64,000 bases of DNA from Litorivivens lipolytica. GTDB lineage: Bacteria > Pseudomonadota > Gammaproteobacteria > Pseudomonadales > Spongiibacteraceae. This document shows, one piece after another, positions 17,728 to 25,196 of this stretch. Each line of letters opens with the position of its first letter. Within the stretch, counting starts at the first letter, position 1. The position numbers and the translations under genes were made by a program. The stretch covers positions 310,001 to 374,000 of the forward strand of contig NZ_JACHWY010000003.1 of NCBI RefSeq assembly GCF_014191715.1. Reading direction: 5' to 3'. Below the pieces are notes generated by a model. It ran no database searches, was not told the origin of the DNA, and was given only the letters and a program-made list of their open reading frames with translations.

Positions 17728-18488
17728 AAGTCGCCGCTCTACAAACGGTTCTGTATTGGCAGGATGCCGAGAAAAATCGCGCTTATTTTAGCGAGCTGAT
17801 CGCCGACAATGCCGACGTCGATCTGATTGTGCTGCCGGAAATGTTTACCACCGGCTTTTCGATGCAGCCAGAGCTGATTGCTGAACCCGCCGATGGCCCA
17901 ACGCTGCCATGGTTGCAATCGCTAGCGGCGCAGCATGACTGCGCCATTACCGGCTCAGTGGCGGTAGCGGACAAGGGCCATTATGTAAACCGGATGTACT
18001 GGGTATCACCCGACGGACACTGCCACTACGACAAGCGCCATCTGTTTCGCATGGCGGGAGAACACGAACACTATCAGCCCGGCTCAGAAAGAAAAATTGT
18101 GGAATACAAAGGGCTGCGCTTTTGTTTACAGGTCTGCTACGACCTGCGCTTCCCGGTCTTTAGCCGCAATCGCAATGACTACGACGTATTGATCTACGTT
18201 GCTAACTGGCCGGAGCCGCGACGCCACGCCTGGTCATCGCTGTTAACCGCACGCGCCATAGAAAATCTGAGCTTCGTGATTGGCGTAAACCGGGTGGGCG
18301 AAGACGGCAACGGCATCCCCTACAGCGGCGATAGCGCGATTATCGACTTCAAGGGCCAACCGCTGGCAAGCAGTCGGCCGCATGAACCGGAGAGTTTAAG
18401 GGCTACGCTGGATAAAACAGAACTGATGGCTTTCAGGGAGAAATTTCCTGCGCATCTGGATGCGGATGATTTCAGCCTGAAGGGCTAA
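17724..18488 (+). CDS. Nitrilase-superfamily omega-amidase (YafV-like)
   Basis: A 254-residue carbon-nitrogen hydrolase. The catalytic triad is in place: Glu in VLPEMFTTGF, Lys in HYDKRHLFRMAGE and Cys in LQVCYDLRFP. The last two motifs are characteristic of the YafV/Nit2 omega-amidase branch, which hydrolyses alpha-ketoglutaramate to 2-oxoglutarate and ammonia. It is translationally coupled to the aminotransferase and ends 4 bases inside the convergent gtrA-like gene. No signal peptide; cytoplasmic. Confidence 0.88.
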   Translation: MKVAALQTVLYWQDAEKNRAYFSELIADNADVDLIVLPEMFTTGFSMQPELIAEPADGPTLPWLQSLAAQHDCAITGSVAVADKGHYVNRMYWVSPDGHCHYDKRHLFRMAGEHEHYQPGSERKIVEYKGLRFCLQVCYDLRFPVFSRNRNDYDVLIYVANWPEPRRHAWSSLLTARAIENLSFVIGVNRVGEDGNGIPYSGDSAIIDFKGQPLASSRPHEPESLRATLDKTELMAFREKFPAHLDADDFSLKG

Positions 18489-18883
18489 CGAAAACTCCAG
18501 TATTTGTGCCCCAGAAAGCTGGTAAATACCGGAACGATTACGCCCACGCCGTGGGCAATTTCCGGCACAAACTGCTCCACACCCCACAGCGGCAGACTTT
18601 TCACCAGCACCATGCTCACCGCCCAAGTCTGGGCTACCGCCGCAACGTTGACCACGGTAAACCGGAAAAAGGATTGGCCGGTCGATTGGGCGCTATCTTT
18701 GAATACAAAAATTTTGGCAAGGATAAAGGCCGTTACCATACCGGTGAGGTAGGCAAGAATTATCGCCGGCGAAAATGGCATGGCCAGACTGTAGAGCATC
18801 CGGCTGCCAAAGTTCACCAGCGCCGCCAAGCCGCCGGTCAGCAGGAAAATCGCAAACTGACGATCGCGAAAACTGGAAATCAC
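18485..18883 (-). CDS. GtrA family membrane protein
   Basis: A 132-residue protein with four transmembrane helices of the GtrA/DPMS3 family: FLLTGGLAALVNFGSRML in helix 1 and AYLTGMVTAFILAKIFVF in the middle. GtrA proteins help polyprenyl-phosphate sugars move across or be used at the membrane. It is the last gene of the seven-gene glycan operon and starts with GTG overlapping the stop of the FAD oxidoreductase (GTGA). This suits a system that makes a lipid-linked sugar on the inner face and uses it on the outer face. Confidence 0.88.
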   Translation of the reverse strand: MISSFRDRQFAIFLLTGGLAALVNFGSRMLYSLAMPFSPAIILAYLTGMVTAFILAKIFVFKDSAQSTGQSFFRFTVVNVAAVAQTWAVSMVLVKSLPLWGVEQFVPEIAHGVGVIVPVFTSFLGHKYWSFR

Positions 18884-20175
18884 CGGGTCGCCTGTCGGGC
18901 CATATCGCGGCCAAAATCAATGCTTTCTGAAATACCCCGGTCTTCCGGGTAGTAATAAGACGTATCGGCCGCCCACAAACCTTCAACCGGAAGATCGACT
19001 GGTGGCAGACGCTCCAGAAAGCCCGGCTCACAGATGGGCTGGGCATAGCGATAGCGGTGAACATGGAAGGAAAGAAAATCGCTGTCCTGCAGTTCCGGGT
19101 TGATGCGCTTGAAATAGCCCGTGATCTTGTCGATAAACACTTCATCGCTATCGGCATAGACCGGGTGCTCACCGGGCACATAGTAGGGCACGTAAACGAT
19201 GTGCTGACCTTCTCCCAGTGGCCGCAGGTTGGTGTACTCCACGACGCCCGGAATATCCATCTCGTCGTCATTCACGTTGAGCCAGAAGTGAGGCGTGAGT
19301 GCCTTGGCCAATTTCACCGTGATACAGACCACGGCGATGTTATTGACGCTGCGATAGCCGTTAACGATGTCGTCGGGCAAATCACGAAGCACCTTGGGCA
19401 AATACGGCAAAGGAATGGTGCTTATCACGGTATCGAAGGTTTCGAAGCCTTCACGAGTTTCTACGCCCTTGAGTACGCCGTCTTCAACCACCACTCGCTG
19501 TGCGGCGCAGTTCAATCGCAGCTCTGCGCCGTGCGCCTGCAGCTGTTCCTGCAATGCCAGCAGCAAGGTATCTGAACCGCCCTCAAGATAGCCAAGCTTT
19601 TCTTTCATCAAGTTGTAACGGCTCTGGCCAATGCGGCGCAATCGGCTCCAGATCCATGCCGCAGAAAGATTGTCGGCGTACTGATAAAACTTGTAATCAA
19701 ACAACTTCTGCCACAAGGCATTCCAGGCTTCCATTCCCACCCAGCGTTTTATCCACTGGCTAGCCTCCTGATTATCAAGAGGCTTCCAGTCGCGGCGCTT
19801 GGTGGCGAGGAACACATGCAAGCCATAACGGAACTTGGCCACAAAGCTCAAACCGCGAAAGGTCAACAGTGCAATCGGATTGCCCCACTTTTGCACGCGC
19901 CCCTGAAAATAGTAGGCCATGGTGGTAACAGACCACTTTAGCTTGTCAGATAGCCCGAGCTCTTCCAGCAATGTAAAAAAGCCATCATCTGAGGTGCAGT
20001 GAAAATGGTAGTAGCGCTCTATGGCCAGACCATCCAGATCAAAACTGGCGGCCATGCCTCCGACTCGATCACCGGCTTCAAAAATCACCGGCTCGTAGCC
20101 ATCCTGAACCAGTTGCCAGGCGGTGGCCAGCCCCATCGGACCAGCACCCAGAACGGCGATCTTGCGTTTACTCAT
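18880..20175 (-). CDS. FAD/NAD-dependent oxidoreductase (protoporphyrinogen oxidase/amine oxidase fold)
   Basis: A 431-residue flavoprotein. The N-terminal dinucleotide fold is clear (VLGAGPMGLATAWQLVQDGY, then FEAGDRVGGMAAS), and the C-terminal FAD contact ends with LWAADTSYYYPEDRGISESI. The overall form resembles the amine oxidase/UDP-galactopyranose mutase-related group. The substrate is not known. It belongs to the glycan operon with 2 bases to the gene upstream and a 4-base overlap downstream; an action on a sugar donor or on the polyprenyl carrier are both possible. Confidence 0.82.
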   Translation of the reverse strand: MSKRKIAVLGAGPMGLATAWQLVQDGYEPVIFEAGDRVGGMAASFDLDGLAIERYYHFHCTSDDGFFTLLEELGLSDKLKWSVTTMAYYFQGRVQKWGNPIALLTFRGLSFVAKFRYGLHVFLATKRRDWKPLDNQEASQWIKRWVGMEAWNALWQKLFDYKFYQYADNLSAAWIWSRLRRIGQSRYNLMKEKLGYLEGGSDTLLLALQEQLQAHGAELRLNCAAQRVVVEDGVLKGVETREGFETFDTVISTIPLPYLPKVLRDLPDDIVNGYRSVNNIAVVCITVKLAKALTPHFWLNVNDDEMDIPGVVEYTNLRPLGEGQHIVYVPYYVPGEHPVYADSDEVFIDKITGYFKRINPELQDSDFLSFHVHRYRYAQPICEPGFLERLPPVDLPVEGLWAADTSYYYPEDRGISESIDFGRDMARQATR

Positions 20176-20177
20176 AA

Positions 20178-21110
20178 CTAAAATTCCAGAACCACATCGC
20201 TGTACACGGGGTGAGTGAAAGTTTCGCGTACAGCGTCTTCAAAAGATGTTGCTTTTACATTGAAAATTCCCGGCCAATCGATGATCTCAAAAGACTCATC
20301 AATGACCAGCGCCCGCAATTGATGCACCGTGAAGGGCGGATTCTTGTCGAACAGTGCCCACACCCACAGCAGACTGAAAAACACACTGTAAGGTATTGGC
20401 AGGATCAGTGATTTGGCTTTGGTGATCGACTTGATGGTTTTGATCAGATCAATATAGTCGATATGCTCCAAACCACTGATGTCATACACACCGGCGATCT
20501 CCGGCTTTTCCAGACAACGCAGGATGATATTGCAGAAATCCCCAGCATACAGCGGCTGGCGTGGATAGCGACCGAGCCCCGGCACGGGAAAAACCGGCAC
20601 TTTCTGCATAAAGCGCGACAGCCAGCCCAGATGCTTGCGATCAAACCAGCCAAACATCAGCGTTGGGCGCAATACCACACAGTTAACGCCACTCTCCAAT
20701 ACACGCTGCTCCTGCAGGGTTTTACTGCGGGTGTAGAAATCGTCGGCCTGAGAATTCACCACCGACGAGCTGATGTGGACAAGATTTGGCACGTTGTAGC
20801 GCTTCATTGCATCCAGCACATGATCCGTCGCCGCGAGATTATTGCGCTCGAATTCTTCGTAGTAGATACCGCCGATCTGCGCCTGCAGCATGACCACCGC
20901 TGATGCATTGTCAAAGTGTCCCTGCCAGTCACCCGCTTTGGCCAAGTCGGCATACTCGGCAACCACACCGGGCTGCATATCTCGCAGTATGCTGAGGTTG
21001 GCTTTGTGTTTGTCGAGCACGACGAGCTCAAGATCATCGCGCTCGACCAAACGCGCCACCAGGTTCTGACCGACCAGACCTGCGCCCCCGGCGAGAATGA
21101 TTTTTTTCAT
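20178..21110 (-). CDS. NAD-dependent epimerase/dehydratase (extended SDR)
   Basis: A 310-residue extended short-chain dehydrogenase. It shows the N-terminal GGAGLVGQNLVARL nucleotide-binding loop, a catalytic Ser region (HISSSVVNS), and a YxxxK pair in FYTRSKTLQE. The C-terminal substrate domain (about 200-310) contains a hydrophobic stretch around PIPYSVFFSLLWVWALF that may touch the membrane. The likely role is oxidation or epimerisation of a nucleotide- or lipid-linked sugar in the same pathway. The start codon overlaps the stop of the GT-C-like gene (ATGA). Confidence 0.85.
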   Translation of the reverse strand: MKKIILAGGAGLVGQNLVARLVERDDLELVVLDKHKANLSILRDMQPGVVAEYADLAKAGDWQGHFDNASAVVMLQAQIGGIYYEEFERNNLAATDHVLDAMKRYNVPNLVHISSSVVNSQADDFYTRSKTLQEQRVLESGVNCVVLRPTLMFGWFDRKHLGWLSRFMQKVPVFPVPGLGRYPRQPLYAGDFCNIILRCLEKPEIAGVYDISGLEHIDYIDLIKTIKSITKAKSLILPIPYSVFFSLLWVWALFDKNPPFTVHQLRALVIDESFEIIDWPGIFNVKATSFEDAVRETFTHPVYSDVVLEF

Positions 21111-23125
21111 ATCGCGGGAGCCTCTTCAGCATGAACGTCATGAACCGCGGGATCGCTTTGTTCCGCCTTGGGCTCAATTATGCCCTCATCTGCACCTGCT
21201 TCTGGTGTAAGCACTTCTGCGGGGAATTGAAAACTCGACAGGGTCAGTTGGTAGTCGCTCTGCCACAACACCCCAGCACCGTATTGCGCTTCGATGGTTA
21301 TTTGAGCAACGCCGGTATCAGCCTCCCCCCGTTGCAACCAGTCAGCAAACTGCTCGCGATCCTCCAGAGTCGGCGAGAGCAAAAAGCCCGCCTTGGCAAT
21401 TTCCGGGACCAAACGATAAACCTCCTGCTCCCCGCTTGTCTGCATCACCGTCATCATCAACTCCGGAGGCTTTATAAACAGTGCCCACAAACGCCCGAGA
21501 AAGGTAGACTTAAGTTTAAACTCGGCCCACAGATTGCCTCTATTTTCCGGCAGTACGACTACTTTACCCAAACGCGCCTCGCTGCGTCGCAGGCGCTCGC
21601 GCGTCAGTTCTCGCTTTGTGTCACGGCGCTCGAGCTTCAAAAACTGATCAAGGCTTTCAGTGACTTTAAAATGCTGCACAAATACTGGCCAGCTCAGCGA
21701 TTCGTCCAAGCTGGGATAACGACCATCGATAGGCGCGACATCAAATAAAAGAGTATCCGGCGCCCGGCTGCTCCTCAGGTGATTCCGATTCAGCACCAAC
21801 AGCTCTTCGGTATAGACGGAATAGCTCTGCAGTATCGGTCGCCCAGACCAATTTAAATCAGCCGCTATGGCACAGGAAATGCGCCACGGGTAGATATCCA
21901 CTCGACCTTGCAGGTCAGAATCCAGACCACAGCCCTCTACAATCTTATCCAAAGCGGCGTGGTAATCCTGCCGCCACTGAGCATCCAGCTCATCGTAATC
22001 ACGTATAACTTTTGACGTCGATTTAAACGCGTCTTTCAAATGCTGATAAAAATCGTTGGTGGAGGTTTCGCGATGCTGACGATCTATCGACATCCATGCC
22101 AGCAAGGCCAGCACGATCAAGCCCGCACTAGCGCCTTCAACGCGAACGAAACGCATCGATAAGACAGCGATCAACAGACTCAGCGCGGCAATCAGCGCAT
22201 GGGAGTCATAACGAACAAAACCCGCCTTGAAGGCCAGAAACAGGAACATGCCGGCATTCAGTGCCAGAAACCAACAGGCACTAGCTGGAGTTTCTGAGCG
22301 GAACAAAAACTGCCAGCCCAATACAATGCAGGCGATTACATACAACAGCAGCGGTGCCTCGTTACCCGGGTCAGACATAGCCTGGGCGTAGCCTGAAATG
22401 ATGGGCGACATCGCGCTAAAATAGTTTGGCAGATCAGCCACAGAATGACCGGACAGCATCCAGCCCGTGATTAGGGCCAGCAACGGCACCACACTCAAGG
22501 TGATCAGGAAAAAGCGATTGCGATGCCAGGCACTGTACCCAAGGCATAACACCACGCTCCCTAGACAGCCCACCAGGAACGAGCCTTTAATTAAAGGCAA
22601 AAGTCCGAGCGGCAAGAGCATAAGCACGAAGGCAACTTTGTTCAGCCAGTTCAAGCTGATGTGCAGTTCTTCTCGCTCAGCTTCCAAGGCGCGATTCAGA
22701 AACAGCCCAAGCAGGTAGGGGTACATAAGGAAAACAGGGTCGCCCATATAGTTCAGGCCGATTGGCACGAGCGCCACCAGCAGAATCCAGTAATAGCGAA
22801 CACCCTGCTTCAGGTACGCCAGCAGGAGAAACAGCCCTAGGGCCAAAATACTGGCAGCGATCAGACTGAAGTGAAAGATCTCCGGCTGATAAGCCTTGGT
22901 ATAGACCCCGGCAAAGGGGCCAAAGGTGAAAATCAGCTCGCGCCCGATAACCAGATTATTGGCCAACGCATAGGCCATACCCATTATCCAGGCCGGGTCG
23001 ACATCATCAATTGGCATACTCGGCGCCGCTGGCAGATACATGGCCAGACAGGCAAGTGCCAGCAGTGACAGCAACAATGCCCAACCGAGGTAACGTACTG
23101 CTTGTATCAATGCGCTGGAGCCCAT
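21107..23125 (-). CDS. Large polytopic membrane protein, GT-C glycosyltransferase-like
   Basis: A 672-residue protein with one N-terminal helix, an extracytoplasmic acidic motif PIDDVDPAW (D40, D41, D43), the motif FTFGPFAGVY, then many more hydrophobic segments to about residue 340 and a soluble C-terminal half rich in charged residues. An acidic motif in the first outer loop plus 8-12 helices and a large C-terminal domain is the plan of GT-C transferases that use polyprenyl-phosphate sugars, such as arabinofuranosyltransferases. I do not recognise a named family. The start at 23125 is chosen because TGATG overlaps the stop of the upstream reductase gene; the frame extends further but without support. 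It is the best candidate for the transferase of the operon. Confidence 0.7.
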   Translation of the reverse strand: MGSSALIQAVRYLGWALLLSLLALACLAMYLPAAPSMPIDDVDPAWIMGMAYALANNLVIGRELIFTFGPFAGVYTKAYQPEIFHFSLIAASILALGLFLLLAYLKQGVRYYWILLVALVPIGLNYMGDPVFLMYPYLLGLFLNRALEAEREELHISLNWLNKVAFVLMLLPLGLLPLIKGSFLVGCLGSVVLCLGYSAWHRNRFFLITLSVVPLLALITGWMLSGHSVADLPNYFSAMSPIISGYAQAMSDPGNEAPLLLYVIACIVLGWQFLFRSETPASACWFLALNAGMFLFLAFKAGFVRYDSHALIAALSLLIAVLSMRFVRVEGASAGLIVLALLAWMSIDRQHRETSTNDFYQHLKDAFKSTSKVIRDYDELDAQWRQDYHAALDKIVEGCGLDSDLQGRVDIYPWRISCAIAADLNWSGRPILQSYSVYTEELLVLNRNHLRSSRAPDTLLFDVAPIDGRYPSLDESLSWPVFVQHFKVTESLDQFLKLERRDTKRELTRERLRRSEARLGKVVVLPENRGNLWAEFKLKSTFLGRLWALFIKPPELMMTVMQTSGEQEVYRLVPEIAKAGFLLSPTLEDREQFADWLQRGEADTGVAQITIEAQYGAGVLWQSDYQLTLSSFQFPAEVLTPEAGADEGIIEPKAEQSDPAVHDVHAEEAPAI

Positions 23126-23862
23126 CAGAAATTCAACCGCTTGAAAATAAAGCCCGGTAGCAATCGAATCACCAGCATGATCAGCGCCCAATAACCGGGG
23201 GCGTACACCACGTCACGACGTTTGGTAATGGCTTTCTCAATACTCTTGGCCACCTGATCAGCACTGCTCACCAAGGGCCCGGGAAGGTCCATACCCGCCG
23301 TCATCGGCGTGGCTACCATACCCGGCTTGATCAGCAGAACCTGAACACCCGACGGCATCAGCCGCGCGCGCAATCCACTGCAGTAAGCTTCGACGGCCGC
23401 TTTGCAACTGCCGTAGGCAAAGTTACTGGCACGACCACGATCGCCGGCGACCGAACCAATCACAGCCAGAACGCCACGACCGGACTTTTGCATGGCGTTG
23501 GCCAGCGTTTGGGTGCAGAGAATCACCGATTCAGTGTTCACCTGCATCGCCTCGCGCAGATAATCGATATCACTTTCGCAGCGGACCTGATCAGGCAAGC
23601 TGCCCTGAGCTACCAACGCCAGATCAAAACCCTTTAACTGATCTGCCGCCTGCGCTACAGCCTCTGCAAACGCAACGTGATCGGCCAGATCGATGCAAAC
23701 GCTACTGACATCGGCGCTGCTGCGAGCTTTAAAGTCTGCTTCAACGGCAGCCAGCTTTTCAGCGTTGCGCGCTAACAGAACCACATGGCTCGCGCGCTCG
23801 GCATAGCGATTCAATGTCGCTTGAGCAATCGCCGAGGTGGCGCCGCAAATCAGAATATTCAT
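23125..23862 (-). CDS. SDR oxidoreductase, DprE2-like (polyprenyl-phospho-2-ketopentose reductase)
   Basis: A 245-residue short-chain dehydrogenase. Beginning MNILICGATSAIAQATL, it has the GATSAIA loop of the DprE2 group, the Ser of VIGSVAGDRGR and the catalytic pair in FAYGSCKAAVEAY (Tyr, Lys). In mycobacteria DprE2 reduces the 2-keto intermediate made by DprE1, finishing the epimerisation of polyprenyl-phospho-ribose to arabinose. Here it lies directly after the DprE1-like gene with a 4-base overlap, the same pairing as in Mycobacterium. The C-terminus has a hydrophobic helix (YWALIMLVIRLLPGFIF), suggesting membrane attachment. Confidence 0.85.
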   Translation of the reverse strand: MNILICGATSAIAQATLNRYAERASHVVLLARNAEKLAAVEADFKARSSADVSSVCIDLADHVAFAEAVAQAADQLKGFDLALVAQGSLPDQVRCESDIDYLREAMQVNTESVILCTQTLANAMQKSGRGVLAVIGSVAGDRGRASNFAYGSCKAAVEAYCSGLRARLMPSGVQVLLIKPGMVATPMTAGMDLPGPLVSSADQVAKSIEKAITKRRDVVYAPGYWALIMLVIRLLPGFIFKRLNF

Positions 23863-25196
23863 GCGTTTTTCTCTATGTCTGTTTTTTCTGTAAGAGCCAC
23901 TCTGCGCCAGAAAGCCGAGAGCAGCTTAGGGTCACGCAGCGCCTCAAGATCTACCCATTGCGGATAAGCCTCTTGAAAATTATGCGCCTGCATATGGGAA
24001 TCTTTTGCCGGGTAGAGTCGTCCACCGGCTTCGGAAACCATCGCATCGAGACGCGCAAATAAACGATAGTTTTCCTGCTCCCGACGCGGAAAATCCAATG
24101 CCAGACTGGTGCCTTTCATAGGAAAAGACAGCAAACCCGGCGAGGCGATATCGCCACATTTTTTCAGCACGGAAAGAAAAGAGCCCAAACCGCTGTCGGC
24201 GATCGCTTTAAGGATGGCGGGAATAACATCGCGCTCTACGGCTTCCGGAATCACGCACTGATACTGTTGAAAACCGCGACGGCCATACAGTCTATTCCAG
24301 TGACGTATGCCATCCAACGGATAAAAGAACGGGGCAACAGCGACCATTGAATCCACTACGCGTTTTTGCTGCCGCTGAAAATAAAGCTCATTAAACAGTC
24401 GCAGCGTTAAACGATTAACAGGCGAAATTGGCGGCGTCAGCGGCATCACCAAACGCCCTTCACTGGGTGCGACGCACTCACCTTTTGCTGAGTGGTTCGC
24501 GGCAATAAAGTGACCGCGACCGAGAGCGGAACCGGTTGCAAGGCAGTCAACCCAAGCCACGCTGTAGTCAAAGTCTCTGTCGTGCTGTTCGGCCAGATCA
24601 AAAAACTCATCCACGTGGTCAAAGCGCGTGCTGCGCTGATCCATCATCGACGACGCCACCGGAATCAGTTGCAACTCGACGGTTACGATCAATCCCGTCA
24701 AACCCAAACCACCGACGGTGGCCGCAAACAGCCGCTCATTTTCCTGCGCTGTGCATCTCAACAATCCCCGATCGGAACGCAACAATTCAAGTGCACGCAC
24801 ATGCCGACCGAACGTGCCAGCAACATGATGGTTCTTGCCGTGAACATCATTGGCTACCGCACCACCAACAGAAACAAAGCGAGTGCCAGGCGTAACCGGC
24901 AGGAACCATCCGCGTGGCAAACACACCATTAATAGCTCGGACAGCGTCATTCCAGCTTCGACTACAATGCAGCCAGTACTCCAGTCTGCCTCGATAAAGC
25001 GCTTCAGGTTTTCGGTGGAAACCACAGTTCCTGCATCAGCCAGACAGCTATCGCCGTAACTGCGGCCCTGGCCGTAGGGCAGTGCGCCATTCGGTAACTG
25101 CTGAAAAACATCCCCCAGTTCATGACGCCAGCTGGGCGTTATCGCAGACTGGGCTGAAGCAGGGAAACCTCCCCAATTGCCGTAACGGTTCACCAC
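23859..25196 (-). CDS. FAD-linked oxidase, DprE1-like (polyprenyl-phospho-ribose 2-oxidase)
   Basis: About 445 residues of the VAO/PCMH FAD-binding type. The FAD loop is visible (GALPYGQGRSYGDSCLAD), then PGTRFVSVGGAVANDVHGKNHH, VGGLGLTGLIV, and near the end GGRLYPAKDSHM, which contains the conserved active-site lysine of DprE1 (YxAKDS). The cysteine that benzothiazinone drugs attack in mycobacterial DprE1 aligns with an alanine here (GTSLALDFP, about residue 366). The start is unsure: GTG 25196 overlapping the upstream TAG (TAGTG) is preferred over TTG 25202 and GTG 25193. Role: oxidation at C2 of lipid-linked ribose. Confidence 0.85.
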   Translation of the reverse strand: MVNRYGNWGGFPASAQSAITPSWRHELGDVFQQLPNGALPYGQGRSYGDSCLADAGTVVSTENLKRFIEADWSTGCIVVEAGMTLSELLMVCLPRGWFLPVTPGTRFVSVGGAVANDVHGKNHHVAGTFGRHVRALELLRSDRGLLRCTAQENERLFAATVGGLGLTGLIVTVELQLIPVASSMMDQRSTRFDHVDEFFDLAEQHDRDFDYSVAWVDCLATGSALGRGHFIAANHSAKGECVAPSEGRLVMPLTPPISPVNRLTLRLFNELYFQRQQKRVVDSMVAVAPFFYPLDGIRHWNRLYGRRGFQQYQCVIPEAVERDVIPAILKAIADSGLGSFLSVLKKCGDIASPGLLSFPMKGTSLALDFPRREQENYRLFARLDAMVSEAGGRLYPAKDSHMQAHNFQEAYPQWVDLEALRDPKLLSAFWRRVALTEKTDIEKNA

